Below, piece after piece: positions 16,928 to 26,827 of a DNA stretch of 64,000 bases (position 1 is its first letter; each line of letters begins with the position of its first letter). The translations under genes were made by a program, and so were the position numbers. This stretch comes from Marinifilum caeruleilacunae (GTDB lineage: Bacteria; Bacteroidota; Bacteroidia; Bacteroidales; Marinifilaceae), in assembly GCF_013141825.1 (NCBI RefSeq), contig NZ_RZNH01000010.1:1-64000 (forward strand). The letters run 5' to 3'. The notes under the pieces were generated by a model. It had not been told where the DNA came from and made no database searches. It saw only the letters and a program-made list of their open reading frames with translations.

Positions 16928-19189
16928 TTATAATTCAATTCGAACTGATTTTCCTGATAGCAATTCAACTGCATGATCGCCTATGCTTAATTTTATTCTT
17001 GAAATCCCACAATTAGCAATTTCCCATTCTACACCATTTTTCTTAATCAGTAAATCTGATGGATTGCTCAATAAAATTTCCGTATTCTGAATCTTAAGTT
17101 GCGAACAATCAAAAAGTAATGTTATGCCATTTTTACTTAGGCCGGTTTTACAATTACAATCAATTCCTTGACGCTCTGGTTTACTAAAAAAATGCCAACC
17201 TGCTAATTGTAAATCATCATATTTTGAGTTCGCATGTATTCTATTTTCAAAATCCTTAAATGGATACAGTAAACTTGTAAAGCTTGTATTCTTCTGATTT
17301 TCTGCTTCGAATACTATTCTCCCTTTACCTCGAGCAGATTTTTTTCTTAAAAAATCAGGTCGGTGCCCCAATTGTATAATTTCCAAACCAGCGCCATTCG
17401 GAAACACCGACCTAACATGAATATCGTTTTCAGCATCGTAATGTCCTTGCCAAACTTGCTGATAAGTATGTTTATCTTCCTTAGATTTATAATGATCTCT
17501 AACAATCCAGAAACCATCTTTAATAAAAAACACTTGTCTGTAAGTATCTACATTTAGGTCGCGGTATCCATCATGTGAACCAATGAAAATATCCATTTCA
17601 TCAGTTGTTGTCCAATTGATAAGTTTAGGGGTAGGTAACTTTCCCCATTTGCCAAATCCACTACCACCTTTATTTCCTTTCCATTCCCTGCCATGAAGAA
17701 CCGAATCAACTACAGCAACACTTTTCGTCCATGAATTTTTAAACTCTTCCAAATCATTCAAATAATATCTTACCTGGTAATTTGGTAAAAGCATATTCCC
17801 ATAAGCATAGGCTTGCACTCCCAACATATCACCATGCTGATGATCTGGTTTTTCCTCCGATAGTCCTGCACTTATTACCATATACAGATTCTGTTCTTTC
17901 CAGCTGTTACGCATTACGTAATAACCTGTATATGGCAAGTCTGTACTACTCATTTTTGGTTTACTTGCTTTTGCCGTTTTGTACTTTTCTACTTGCTCGG
18001 TACTTAACAACCAATAATACTTTGATGGTATTTTTTTGCCTGCAAAATATTTTAAGTTTTTATCCCCAAACAAAGCTGAGCCTAAAGCCATAATATCTCC
18101 TACCTTATTTACTTCTGCCCAGGGATCTTTTGTATCATCTTGTAGAACAGGCAAGTTCTTGTTTGGCATTGCCAACTGCAACATTGCATTAAACATGCCT
18201 TTTAATCTATTATCCCAAATCGGGTTCAATTCTATTCCATTAATTTTGGCTAACTGATATGGATAGAAATAGTTGTCAATATCATCGATATGGTAGTGAA
18301 CCGATCTTTCGAACTGAAAACCATCGGGATAAATTTCCTTTTCAAGATGCTCTTCCAACCTGGCAATTGCTGTTTGCTGCCACTGGTCTACTCCTATAAA
18401 TTCTCTAAATAAAATGGCGAGCATACTCAGGGCGCTCATTCCCCTGGTTTGATGATTTCCTTCTTTATATTTCTGGTTGTGAACATTTAATTTCGCACCG
18501 GTGTGCAAAAAGGTCTTTATCATTGTTAACTGTTCATTCCAGCTGTATTTTTCGGAGGCTAACAAACAATGGTGCACAAACAACCAGTTGTACATCCTGT
18601 TTCCTGCCCTGTAAGCTTCGTAAACACCATTTCCATCCTCTATCGTTTCAAACTGCTTGTTTTCGAATGCCTCATTTAGCGATTCGGCTTGTTTTGGGAT
18701 ATAGTGTAAATAGCTTTCGTTTTCGGTATAATGAAAAAGCAAAGCAATATCTCCAGCTTTATGCTGTCTTGTTAAATGCCTGTACGGATACGAGCTAACC
18801 TGCTCCCCTTTTAAATTGGTAAATGGAATTTTCCAATGGGTTTTGGCAGGGTACAAATCAAGATGTTGCTTTGCTTTCTTTTGATGATACTCTTTTCTGC
18901 CGGAGTACATTTTGTTGTACATCTCAAATCGCTGACCAAAATTTTTCCAACTGAAAAAGTAACGATCCGATAATTTTTCCTTAAAATATTCAGTCAAAGC
19001 TTGCAATGCCTTCTCTTTCCGACCAGATTGATAATCTGATTGAATTCTTCTCAGTTTGGCATCGGCATCTACATCTAAAAGTTCAATGATCTCATCATTC
19101 CCTAGTATTCGATCATAAGGAACTTTCGACTCTTGAGCTGATAGCCTAAGAGAAAATAGAATAAAGAATATGCAAATAATTCTAGTCAT
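16928..19189 (-). CDS. heparinase II/III-fold polysaccharide lyase, family uncertain
   Basis: The 753-residue exported protein (signal peptide ending LSAQ) has an N-terminal helical region with FFSWKNFG, as in heparinase III-type lyases, then a toroid with GNHQTRGMS (~245) and ERSVHYHIDD (~296). The C-terminal heparinase II/III sheet includes KPDHQHGDMLG (~448). It differs from PL17 next door and looks closer to the PL12/PL39 type of architecture. Its place among alginate lyases suggests it also cuts alginate or a related uronate polymer; the exact family needs a profile search. Confidence 0.75.
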   Translation of the reverse strand: MTRIICIFFILFSLRLSAQESKVPYDRILGNDEIIELLDVDADAKLRRIQSDYQSGRKEKALQALTEYFKEKLSDRYFFSWKNFGQRFEMYNKMYSGRKEYHQKKAKQHLDLYPAKTHWKIPFTNLKGEQVSSYPYRHLTRQHKAGDIALLFHYTENESYLHYIPKQAESLNEAFENKQFETIEDGNGVYEAYRAGNRMYNWLFVHHCLLASEKYSWNEQLTMIKTFLHTGAKLNVHNQKYKEGNHQTRGMSALSMLAILFREFIGVDQWQQTAIARLEEHLEKEIYPDGFQFERSVHYHIDDIDNYFYPYQLAKINGIELNPIWDNRLKGMFNAMLQLAMPNKNLPVLQDDTKDPWAEVNKVGDIMALGSALFGDKNLKYFAGKKIPSKYYWLLSTEQVEKYKTAKASKPKMSSTDLPYTGYYVMRNSWKEQNLYMVISAGLSEEKPDHQHGDMLGVQAYAYGNMLLPNYQVRYYLNDLEEFKNSWTKSVAVVDSVLHGREWKGNKGGSGFGKWGKLPTPKLINWTTTDEMDIFIGSHDGYRDLNVDTYRQVFFIKDGFWIVRDHYKSKEDKHTYQQVWQGHYDAENDIHVRSVFPNGAGLEIIQLGHRPDFLRKKSARGKGRIVFEAENQKNTSFTSLLYPFKDFENRIHANSKYDDLQLAGWHFFSKPERQGIDCNCKTGLSKNGITLLFDCSQLKIQNTEILLSNPSDLLIKKNGVEWEIANCGISRIKLSIGDHAVELLSGKSVRIEL

Positions 19190-19242
19190 GCGATTCGGAC
19201 AGCTTGAGTACTAATTTCTACTTTTTTAGACTTAGCCTGGTG

Positions 19243-19272
19243 AAGAGTCCGCATATTACAGTACGGACTCTT
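19243..19272. terminator. intergenic hairpin between PL7 and the heparinase-fold lyase
   Basis: A perfect 9-bp stem (aagagtccg / cggactctt) with a 12-base loop has no U run on either strand. It could be an mRNA-processing or stability element inside the operon rather than a terminator. Confidence 0.4.
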
Positions 19273-19302
19273 GTGTTCACTGCTAACTTCTAAACTACTA
19301 AT

Positions 19303-19398
19303 CTAATATGCTGTAAACTGTATTGTTACATCATTACCAGGCTCGATCCAAGCTTTAGGACTGAGACCTGCAGTAAAGAATTCATCATCGATTAATGA
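19303..19398 (-). pseudogene. probable C-terminal coding relic
   Basis: In the frame shifted by one base from the PL7 stop, the sequence reads SLIDDEFFTAGLSPKAWIEP then GNDVTIQFTAY and a TAG. It looks like a real protein end but has no start and no body. It overlaps the last codons of the PL7 gene. It may be the tail of a deleted neighbour or of an older, longer PL7 version. Confidence 0.4.
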
Positions 19399-20294
19399 CT
19401 TACTTCCAAGTCAAAATATTTTACTGTTGAGTAAGCATTTTCATCGAGTGATATCAGGTAATTCCCTGCTTTAAAGTAATTTTCGAACACTCCCCATTTT
19501 TCAATGTGGATATCATCGTATACAACCGATTCCTTATCGTTCAGAATGACTTCCATTCTTCCATCGGATACCTTCACTTCCAAAGTGAATTTCCCAAAGC
19601 CAACAGCTTCTGAAAAGGTATAGCCTTCATCATCGCCCCAGGCATCTGTTTCGAGCAGCTCTTCGTATGAATCATTAAGATTTTTAAGCACCTTCGTCTT
19701 TACTCTAACTTCTCCGTTGGTCCAGTATATTTTTAGCATTGGTGGAGCATTGTTATCCTTGGCGCCGATTAAATCTCTCTGCTCATCTGTTAGTCTGCCA
19801 TGAATTTGCATGATAATCACCCTGTGGTATTTATCATTCTCATCTTTCGAAATACCTCCCATGGCTAAAGTTCCTTTCATGTATCCACCCTGGGCAAATG
19901 TCCAGTTTGTTTTCCCTTTATCCTCCGGATTCATCAACTCTCTTAATTCAGTTCTCGAATAAGAAGAGTTAGCAGTTGATGCCTCGGGATAGGTATAAAA
20001 AACCAGTGCTCCTTCGATAGAATCGTTGTACATGAATGGCTTTAAGGATTCGTTGTTTGCATAGTTTAATATCTCGGGAGGTAGCACTTCCGAAGGATTT
20101 CCAATCGGAAGTGTTACTTTCCAGTTACTTAAATCAATATCTGGCAATTTGAAATCATCCTCTTTTTCTTCAGGAGTAATGATTTCAGGTATCTCATCAG
20201 ATGGATCATCAGATGAACCCTGACAGCTAATAATTGTAATTGTCAAAAACAAACTAAGTACTATAGAAATGATCTGTTTTACTGATTTAAGCAT
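19392..20294 (-). CDS. PL7 alginate lyase lipoprotein
   Basis: An endo-acting alginate lyase, probably displayed on the cell surface to start degradation. The 300-residue lipoprotein has its lipobox at IISC (~24), a short acidic linker, then the alginate_lyase2 jelly roll. Family motifs are present: SRTELREL (~113), QIHG (~162, the QIH form associated with activity on guluronate-containing blocks) and YFKAGNYLIS (~276). It follows the PKD lipoprotein by 12 bases. Confidence 0.93.
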   Translation of the reverse strand: MLKSVKQIISIVLSLFLTITIISCQGSSDDPSDEIPEIITPEEKEDDFKLPDIDLSNWKVTLPIGNPSEVLPPEILNYANNESLKPFMYNDSIEGALVFYTYPEASTANSSYSRTELRELMNPEDKGKTNWTFAQGGYMKGTLAMGGISKDENDKYHRVIIMQIHGRLTDEQRDLIGAKDNNAPPMLKIYWTNGEVRVKTKVLKNLNDSYEELLETDAWGDDEGYTFSEAVGFGKFTLEVKVSDGRMEVILNDKESVVYDDIHIEKWGVFENYFKAGNYLISLDENAYSTVKYFDLEVSH

Positions 20295-20306
20295 TTGATA
20301 TCAGTT

Positions 20307-21182
20307 TTATAGTGCCACTTCAATTTCCAATAAATCTGCTCTACACTCAACACCTTCGTTGGTAATCAGGATAGCCACTGTTCCGTTGGTTCCGGTATTA
20401 AATGGAACTGAAACTTTCACATAGGTATCCGGATCGGAAGTATCTGTACCAACATGCTCACCTAAAGTAGCAGCATCTGCCTCAGATAAATCGCTAATTG
20501 TTCCACCCAAAACCTTAACCGTTAAATTACCAGTACCAGATTTCATGGTGTAGTAATAGGTAAGAATGTAGTCGGTATTAGGAGACACAGCAATACCATC
20601 CTGGTAAGCTACTCTATCGCCAGCTGAAGGGAATTTTGCTGCCTGCGATCCATCATATACCGGACTGCCGGTAATTTGAATTACGCCACCAAAATCATTT
20701 CTCCATGAATCTCTACCATCACCTGTACCATCAGGCAAAGTCAAGTCTTCAAAACTGTTCTCTAAAATCACAGGAACAATTGCTTCCGGCTCTTCTGGTT
20801 TAACCACTTCTATGGTTTCTGAGTAAGTGCTGCTTGCCCCAAGTTTATCAGAAGCTGTAAGCGTTACCGTATAGGTTCCTTCACCTGCATAGGTGTTTTT
20901 CCCATCTTTATCGGTTGATGTATTACCATCTCCGAAATCCCAGGCATAGTCTGTTGCACTATTGGATAAATTCGAAAAAGTATAATCTTTCCATTCCTCT
21001 TCGGTACCCTGTCCTTGTGCATAAGTAAAATATGCACTAGGTGGTGTTTCATCTGCCTTCGATCCTTCTTCCGGCAAGTCGTATTCAAAATCACAAGCTG
21101 TAACAGAAAGTGCGAATACCAAGATCATCAACTTCCAAACAGAACTTTGATTTAGCTTTAAATTCAATATGTTATTTTTCAT
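20307..21182 (-). CDS. PKD-domain surface lipoprotein of the alginate locus
   Basis: The 291-residue lipoprotein (ALSVTACDFEYD) has a PKD domain (~50-130, with AWDFGDGNTS and GTYTVTLTASDKLG) and a C-terminal beta-sandwich (~140-291) that looks like a carbohydrate-binding module. Its position directly after susD is where SusE/SusF-type glycan-binding proteins are found. It probably binds alginate at the surface; no catalytic residues are evident. Confidence 0.8.
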   Translation of the reverse strand: MKNNILNLKLNQSSVWKLMILVFALSVTACDFEYDLPEEGSKADETPPSAYFTYAQGQGTEEEWKDYTFSNLSNSATDYAWDFGDGNTSTDKDGKNTYAGEGTYTVTLTASDKLGASSTYSETIEVVKPEEPEAIVPVILENSFEDLTLPDGTGDGRDSWRNDFGGVIQITGSPVYDGSQAAKFPSAGDRVAYQDGIAVSPNTDYILTYYYTMKSGTGNLTVKVLGGTISDLSEADAATLGEHVGTDTSDPDTYVKVSVPFNTGTNGTVAILITNEGVECRADLLEIEVAL

Positions 21183-21211
21183 TTTAAATCAAATTAATCG
21201 TTAAACAAATC

Positions 21212-22648
21212 TTAGTATCCAGGATTTTGTGTTAGCAAGCCATTACTCAAGTTAATTTCTCTTTGAGGGATTGGTAACAATAAATCAGTTGATGAAAAGC
21301 TTCCGCCTGTTTCAGCAGAAAATGCTGATAAAATATCCTGAGCCATTCCGAAGCGCACCAAATCAAAGAATCTGTGATTTTCGAATGCCAGCTCAACTCT
21401 TCTTTCGTTTAACAACTCTTCTTTTGTAATCGAGCTCACCATATCAGTGATTCCTGCCCTGTTTCTTACTTCCATGAAAGAGCTAATTGCTGTAGAGCTT
21501 GAAGTTTCGTTCGTTCCAGCCATAATTGCTTCAACATGCATTAACAAAACATCTGCATAACGCAATACAATCCAGTCGTTTCCTGCTCTCTGAGGATCAC
21601 CTGAAGTAGGATCGATACCTAAATTACTATCCCCGTTAGGAAGGTATTTAACCACCTGGTATTTTTCAGTTTGCAATGCATCCTGACGGTATGAGTACAT
21701 GGTTCTGTCTCCACCCATTGCATCTAAAGCTTCACGAGCATCGGCAGTTACATAGTTTACACCACTGGTTCTACCTACTGCATTTAACCATTCAGCCGAA
21801 AAGTTCTGACTATCATCCACGATATCGCCAATGTATTCAATCGCGAAAATGATTTCGTCGTTCAATTCATTGTAGAAAACATCTTTGAAATTAGATTCCA
21901 AAGCAAAACCACTACTCATTACGTCCTCACATAATCCTTGTGCCAGGTCGTAATTTTCACCCTGTGTTAAATATACTTTCGCCAATAATGCCTGGGCAGC
22001 AGCTTTTGAAGCTCTCCCTTTGTAGGTATTATCAAGATTTGCTACTGCTGTTTGCAAATCAGATTCAATTAAATCATAAATTGTTGCAGTAGCTACACGA
22101 GTGTAGGCTGTTTCAGCATCCGATGGACTAATTACCTTATCTACCAAAGGAATATCGCCAAACAATCTTACCAGGTTGAAATATGCATAAGCCCTTACAA
22201 ACTTTGCTTCACCTTCAAAAGCGCCTTTGGCATCTTCAGAAGCCACTCCAAGATTTTCCAAAACCAGGTTTGCTCTGTAAATAATATTGTAATAACTATC
22301 GTAATAATCAGCAACTCTACCATTTGTAGCTTCTACAGTAAAACTTTCAAATTGTGCATCTTCACCTTCACTACTCTTGGTTTGGGTATTGTCACTTCTC
22401 ATTTCGGTGATATAAAACTCATACATTACACCATGATTATCGCTGGTACTTGTAGAGTTTACGCCTTGTATCCCATCATACATATTAATGATGGCGGCTT
22501 CTAATTCTGTATCATCCGAAAAGAAGTTTGAAGAGGTAATCACCCCCGTAGGGTCTGGGCTCAAAAAAGTGTCTTCACAAGCGGTAAATACTACCATTAA
22601 CAGAAGCACTGCTATTTTGCTTATATATTTGATCATGTCTATCATCAT
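21212..22648 (-). CDS. SusD/RagB-type glycan-binding lipoprotein (alginate locus)
   Basis: This surface lipoprotein caps the TonB-dependent porin and captures oligosaccharide. The 478 residues include a lipobox (VVFTACED), the N-terminal TPR-like region (RAYAYFNLVRLFGDIPLV) and the C-terminal SusD signature (NERRVELAFENHRFFDLVRFG). Several ATGs lie within the first five codons, so the start is uncertain by up to 12 bases. It lies 8 bases after susC, forming the standard pair. Confidence 0.93.
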   Translation of the reverse strand: MMIDMIKYISKIAVLLLMVVFTACEDTFLSPDPTGVITSSNFFSDDTELEAAIINMYDGIQGVNSTSTSDNHGVMYEFYITEMRSDNTQTKSSEGEDAQFESFTVEATNGRVADYYDSYYNIIYRANLVLENLGVASEDAKGAFEGEAKFVRAYAYFNLVRLFGDIPLVDKVISPSDAETAYTRVATATIYDLIESDLQTAVANLDNTYKGRASKAAAQALLAKVYLTQGENYDLAQGLCEDVMSSGFALESNFKDVFYNELNDEIIFAIEYIGDIVDDSQNFSAEWLNAVGRTSGVNYVTADAREALDAMGGDRTMYSYRQDALQTEKYQVVKYLPNGDSNLGIDPTSGDPQRAGNDWIVLRYADVLLMHVEAIMAGTNETSSSTAISSFMEVRNRAGITDMVSSITKEELLNERRVELAFENHRFFDLVRFGMAQDILSAFSAETGGSFSSTDLLLPIPQREINLSNGLLTQNPGY

Positions 22649-22656
22649 TTTTTAGA

Positions 22657-25600
22657 TTAAAAATCTACATTTACACCTACACTAATTGTTCTGTAAACCG
22701 GAGAACCTGCTCTCTGGTAACCATAGGTTGTTGGAGAGGTATTGTCAATAGACTCAGGGTTAAAACCGGTATAATCGTCTGCTTTTAAGTAAAGTAAGTT
22801 TTGTGCAGATACATAAATTCTTGCCTTTTCGATGAATGTTTTACCTAACAATCCTTTTCCGAAAGTGTATCCAAGATTTATATTTCTTAATGAGATGTAA
22901 GAAGCATCCTGAATAATATCATCTGTGAAAATTTTTGCTTTAATAAATTCCTGATCAGGTGTGATTGCTGGATCGAAATCCTGGCTGCTGTTAAACTGAT
23001 TGAAGATGTACTGGTCTCCCATATTTCTCACCTCTGCACCGTGTGATCCCTGGAACATGAAGCTGAAATCGAAGTTTTTATAATTGAACTCACTTGAGAA
23101 ACTCCAAATCAATTCAGGATAAGGGTTACCAAGAACGGCTTTATCTTCATCATCAATAATACCATCACCATTTAAATCTTTCACATAAACATCCTGTGCT
23201 TCTCCACCTACCGGATGGTAAGGATTTTTGATATACTCCAGTGGAATATCTCTATCTACAACCCAACCGTAGAATGATGAAATTGGAAGGCCTTCCATGT
23301 TAATCCATTCTGCTGCACGCTTAGAATCAACACTTTGAATCTGGCCATTTGATTCAGCAAAATCGTTCAACTTGTTTTTGTTCTTCGAAGCCAATAAAGT
23401 ACCTGTCCAGGTTAAATCGTTGGTAATTTTCACTCTCGATCTTAACTCCAGCTCAATACCACTATTTTGTACTTCACCTCGGTTAATTAATGCTGCATCG
23501 AAACCTGTAGTTGAAGAAACCGGGTTTTCCAAAATCAGGTTATCACTGGTTCTTTTATAATACTCGAACGAACCTGAAAGCACGCCATTGAATAACATGA
23601 AGTCAATACCAGGGTTAATTTCTACCGATTTCTCCCATCCTAAATCAGGGTTGGCAATATTCAAGGCATTAAAACCTGTTACTGCTGAACCATTTACAAC
23701 AGATGTAGAGGTTTCCAGCAATGCCAAATAAGGATAATGCTCTTCATATACTGTGCTTGCATCAATTGCATTGTTACCCGTTACACCATAACTAAATCTA
23801 AGTTTCAGGTTATCGATAACAGAACTGTTCTTTAAGAAATCTTCTTCGCTTAGTCTCCAACCCAATGAGAATGCGCTAAAATTACCATACTTCGTATCCG
23901 AACCAAAGCGTGAACTACCATCGCGTCTGAAACTAGCCGATACCAAATACTTGTCTTTATATGCATAATTTACCCTACTTGTGAAAGACAGTAAACGTTC
24001 TTCATATTTTCCCGATTCAGCCGCACTAATTGTACCTGCTGCACTCATATTTTGAATGTAGTCGAATGCATAATCTGTACCCGACATACTTGAAAATTCA
24101 GTTTCCCAGGCTTCAACCGACATCCCTAAAATTGCACTAATATCGTGGTCACCAAATCTTCTGTTGAAGTTAAAGAAGTTGTCATTTACGATATGGAATC
24201 TGTTTTGAGCTGACTCAAACAACTGAGTGTTGTCTGCACCATTTCTGTGTGCCTTTGGTCCTTGCCATCTTCGAACATCTGTATTCTGGAATGAACCACC
24301 AACCGAAGTTTTAAAGCTTAATCCTTTTGTGAATTTATACTTGGCATAAAGACTACCATACATTTTAAACTTCTTGTAGGTATAATCTCTTTCCAAAACT
24401 TTCGCTGCCGGATTCACATTCGAAGTATTACTAATGTCTACTTCCTGACCATCCAGGATGTAATTGTCAAAATGACGTTGATTGGCGTAATCACCTACCT
24501 GTACATCAGGGTAATTGTTTCGATCAACAAACTGAATGGTATGCTCGTCGTGATAAACTGGCAACCAAGGAGTTTGACGCAGGATATCATGAGTAGAACC
24601 ATCGAATCTTCTTCTGTTTGAAAATGAAGGAGACAAATTCACTCCTAAAGAGAAGTTTTTAGAAATTTTTGTATCCAGTTTTAATTTTAAACTGTACTTT
24701 TTGTAATCATCGGTTAAAAGAACACCTTCATCATGCAAATAGTTTAATGAAGTACTAAATTTCGTACTCTCACTTCCACCTCTTGCACTAAACGAGTGAT
24801 TTTGAATTGTACCACCATCAAAAATCACATCCTGCCAGTCTCTGTCAACACCAATCATTTGCTTGTACTGAGTTTTTGCAGAAAGTGCACCTGTAGCAGC
24901 CAATTCGGCAGCTGCAGTTTCGGCAACTGTAAAGTAATAATCATCACTTTGGTGAGCCTCTTTAAAACCGATATAAGAGTTGTAGTTGAATTTGGTTTTT
25001 CCTTCTTTACCTTGCTTCGATGTAATCATGATTACACCATTTGCACCCCTGGAACCGTAAATTGCAGCCGAAGCAGCATCTTTTAATACCTCAAACGACT
25101 CAACATCGTTCATATCCAGGTTGCCCAGGTAATCAGAATCAACAACGATACCATCAACAACAATTAGCGGATCGGAGCTTCCACTAATCGATCCTGTACC
25201 TCTAATTCTAATGGTTGGTGCTGTACCTGCCCCACCATCGGTTGCCTGAATGTTTACACCAGAAACTTTTCCAACCAAAGCGTCATCAACACGAGCTACT
25301 GCAACTTGCTCCATGTCATCGTTCACAACTTTCGAAATTGCCCCGGTAAGGTGTGATTTCTTTTGGGTACCGTACCCAATTACCACCACTTCTTCCAAAC
25401 TTTCGGCATCAACACCCATTACAATATTAATAGCTGTTTCCGATCCTACAAGCTTTTCTATTGTTTCATAACCTACAAATGAATATACCAAAACACTCTC
25501 TGCTCCGGCAACACTTATTGTGTAGTTTCCATTATAATCAGTAACAGTACCATTTGTTGTACCCTTTTCGTATATACTCACACCTATTAAAGGTGAGTTA

Positions 25601-25701
25601 TCTGTTTTATCAACAATATTCCCCGTAATCGTTTGCTGGGCAAACAAATAAGAGGAGAACCCTGTTAATAAAGCTATTAGCATTAGGATTTTTCTTTTCA
25701 T
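22657..25701 (-). CDS. SusC/RagA-type TonB-dependent transporter (alginate locus)
   Basis: An outer-membrane porin that imports oligo-alginate with energy from TonB. The 1014-residue protein has a signal peptide (FAQQ), a carboxypeptidase-D-like regulatory domain (~25-105), a plug (VVVIGYGTQKKS, IRGTGSISGSSDPLIVVDG) and the beta barrel. It heads an apparently continuous minus-strand run down to eda. The 181-base gap upstream holds its promoter, but I see no clear -7/-33 match there. Confidence 0.94.
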   Translation of the reverse strand: MKRKILMLIALLTGFSSYLFAQQTITGNIVDKTDNSPLIGVSIYEKGTTNGTVTDYNGNYTISVAGAESVLVYSFVGYETIEKLVGSETAINIVMGVDAESLEEVVVIGYGTQKKSHLTGAISKVVNDDMEQVAVARVDDALVGKVSGVNIQATDGGAGTAPTIRIRGTGSISGSSDPLIVVDGIVVDSDYLGNLDMNDVESFEVLKDAASAAIYGSRGANGVIMITSKQGKEGKTKFNYNSYIGFKEAHQSDDYYFTVAETAAAELAATGALSAKTQYKQMIGVDRDWQDVIFDGGTIQNHSFSARGGSESTKFSTSLNYLHDEGVLLTDDYKKYSLKLKLDTKISKNFSLGVNLSPSFSNRRRFDGSTHDILRQTPWLPVYHDEHTIQFVDRNNYPDVQVGDYANQRHFDNYILDGQEVDISNTSNVNPAAKVLERDYTYKKFKMYGSLYAKYKFTKGLSFKTSVGGSFQNTDVRRWQGPKAHRNGADNTQLFESAQNRFHIVNDNFFNFNRRFGDHDISAILGMSVEAWETEFSSMSGTDYAFDYIQNMSAAGTISAAESGKYEERLLSFTSRVNYAYKDKYLVSASFRRDGSSRFGSDTKYGNFSAFSLGWRLSEEDFLKNSSVIDNLKLRFSYGVTGNNAIDASTVYEEHYPYLALLETSTSVVNGSAVTGFNALNIANPDLGWEKSVEINPGIDFMLFNGVLSGSFEYYKRTSDNLILENPVSSTTGFDAALINRGEVQNSGIELELRSRVKITNDLTWTGTLLASKNKNKLNDFAESNGQIQSVDSKRAAEWINMEGLPISSFYGWVVDRDIPLEYIKNPYHPVGGEAQDVYVKDLNGDGIIDDEDKAVLGNPYPELIWSFSSEFNYKNFDFSFMFQGSHGAEVRNMGDQYIFNQFNSSQDFDPAITPDQEFIKAKIFTDDIIQDASYISLRNINLGYTFGKGLLGKTFIEKARIYVSAQNLLYLKADDYTGFNPESIDNTSPTTYGYQRAGSPVYRTISVGVNVDF

Positions 25702-25882
25702 TTCACTTTAATTTAGTAAAATTAGTTAGTTATTAGGTTCTATAGATCAATACTTTTTCCGACTCAGCTAATCATCCAGGGCCCAATCTGATAATTAAAA
25801 AGCTTAAAAAGCATTTGAAATTAAATTGATTAATATCCAATCGCATCGTTCCTGCTTAGAGGAGCAACAGGATTAGTTTTGT

Positions 25883-26596
25883 TTACACACTTATTTTTTT
25901 CCTACTAAAATCGAGCACATCCTGTAAGTGCTCTTCCATATATCTGGCAGCCAGGTCAGAATCCTTCTGTCTGATCGCCCTTAAAATGCCTTCATGTTCT
26001 GCCAGTGATTTTTTTAAACCATCACCAGTACATACATTCTCTTTTCTATAAATTTCAAGAATATCAGGCAAGACAATTAACATGAGAGTTTTAATCACAG
26101 AATTATGACTTGCTTCTGCAATTTTTAGGTGGAACAAGAAATCCTCATTCTCGGCAGGCAAGTCATTATCTATCTTTTCTTTTAAGGCAAGGTGAGCTTT
26201 CTCCAAATTTTCAAGATCCTCTTCGCTTCTTCTTACTGCAGCTTGCTGAACCGAAAATATCTCCATGAAACACCTGGTTTCTACCAGTGAGAAAAAGTCT
26301 GGGCGCTCAATTTTCATGACATTGGTAATGAGTCCTTCCATGGCACCAAGGTCTGCCCCATTTACAACAACACCACTTTGTGGATGAGTGGTTAGAATTC
26401 CATAGAACTCTAATTTCTTAATGGCATTACGGATATGAGTTCTACCAATGCCAAATTTTTCAGACAATTTTCTCTCGGAAGGTAATTTGTCTCCTGTTCT
26501 TAAATAACCAGCAACGATCAAATCTCTAATCTGACGGATGATCTTGTCAACCGGACTATCAATTTCAATCGTTTTAAAACTTTCTAATATTTCCAT
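25883..26596 (-). CDS. FadR-subfamily GntR transcriptional regulator (copy 2)
   Basis: The 237-residue regulator is strongly similar throughout to the one at 6925-7632: both have SPVDKIIRQIR/TPVDKIIRQIR, GDKLPSERKLSEK, HPQSGVVVNG and EDFLFHLKIAEASHNSVIKT. The winged helix covers ~8-75 and the FCD ligand domain ~95-235. It sits immediately upstream of susC with its own promoter and a palindromic operator overlapping that promoter. It is likely an autoregulated repressor of the alginate genes. Confidence 0.91.
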   Translation of the reverse strand: MEILESFKTIEIDSPVDKIIRQIRDLIVAGYLRTGDKLPSERKLSEKFGIGRTHIRNAIKKLEFYGILTTHPQSGVVVNGADLGAMEGLITNVMKIERPDFFSLVETRCFMEIFSVQQAAVRRSEEDLENLEKAHLALKEKIDNDLPAENEDFLFHLKIAEASHNSVIKTLMLIVLPDILEIYRKENVCTGDGLKKSLAEHEGILRAIRQKDSDLAARYMEEHLQDVLDFSRKKISV

Positions 26597-26635
26597 ATCT
26601 AAAAACTACTCGACTAACGTCTGTTCGTCCACTAA

Positions 26636-26647
26636 TTGGTTGACCAA
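26636..26647. promoter_or_regulatory. FadR-type operator TTGGTTGACCAA
   Basis: The perfect inverted repeat TTGGT-TG-ACCAA overlaps the -7 element of the regulator promoter and lies about 40 bases before its start codon. This position suits autorepression. The half-sites match those of FadR/UxuR-type regulators. Confidence 0.65.
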
Positions 26648-26674
26648 ATATACGGACTATTTTTTTATTTCAAA
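26645..26674 (-). promoter_or_regulatory. promoter of FadR copy 2
   Basis: On the minus strand TATATTTG (26645-26652) is an exact TAnnTTTG -7 element and TTTG (26671-26674) lies 18 bases upstream as the -33 element, the Bacteroidota sigma-ABfr pattern. Confidence 0.7.
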
Positions 26675-26817
26675 ATATCACACCTTCACAAAGTCTATTT
26701 CAACACGCTCCAACAGGCTTGAATATTAGCAGATACAACACTTTCCGGCAATCGATTTTTTTTTCATTTTTTTTTCATGATTTGGCATAATTTTGGAGAA
26801 TCACAATCCTTTTCGAC

Positions 26818-26827
26818 TGGTCGACCA
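26818..26827. promoter_or_regulatory. FadR-type palindrome TGGTCGACCA
   Basis: This perfect 10-bp palindrome in the context gactggtcgaccaatt closely resembles the classical FadR site (ACTGGTCnGACC). It lies midway between the regulator and the peptidase and could serve either. Confidence 0.55.
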
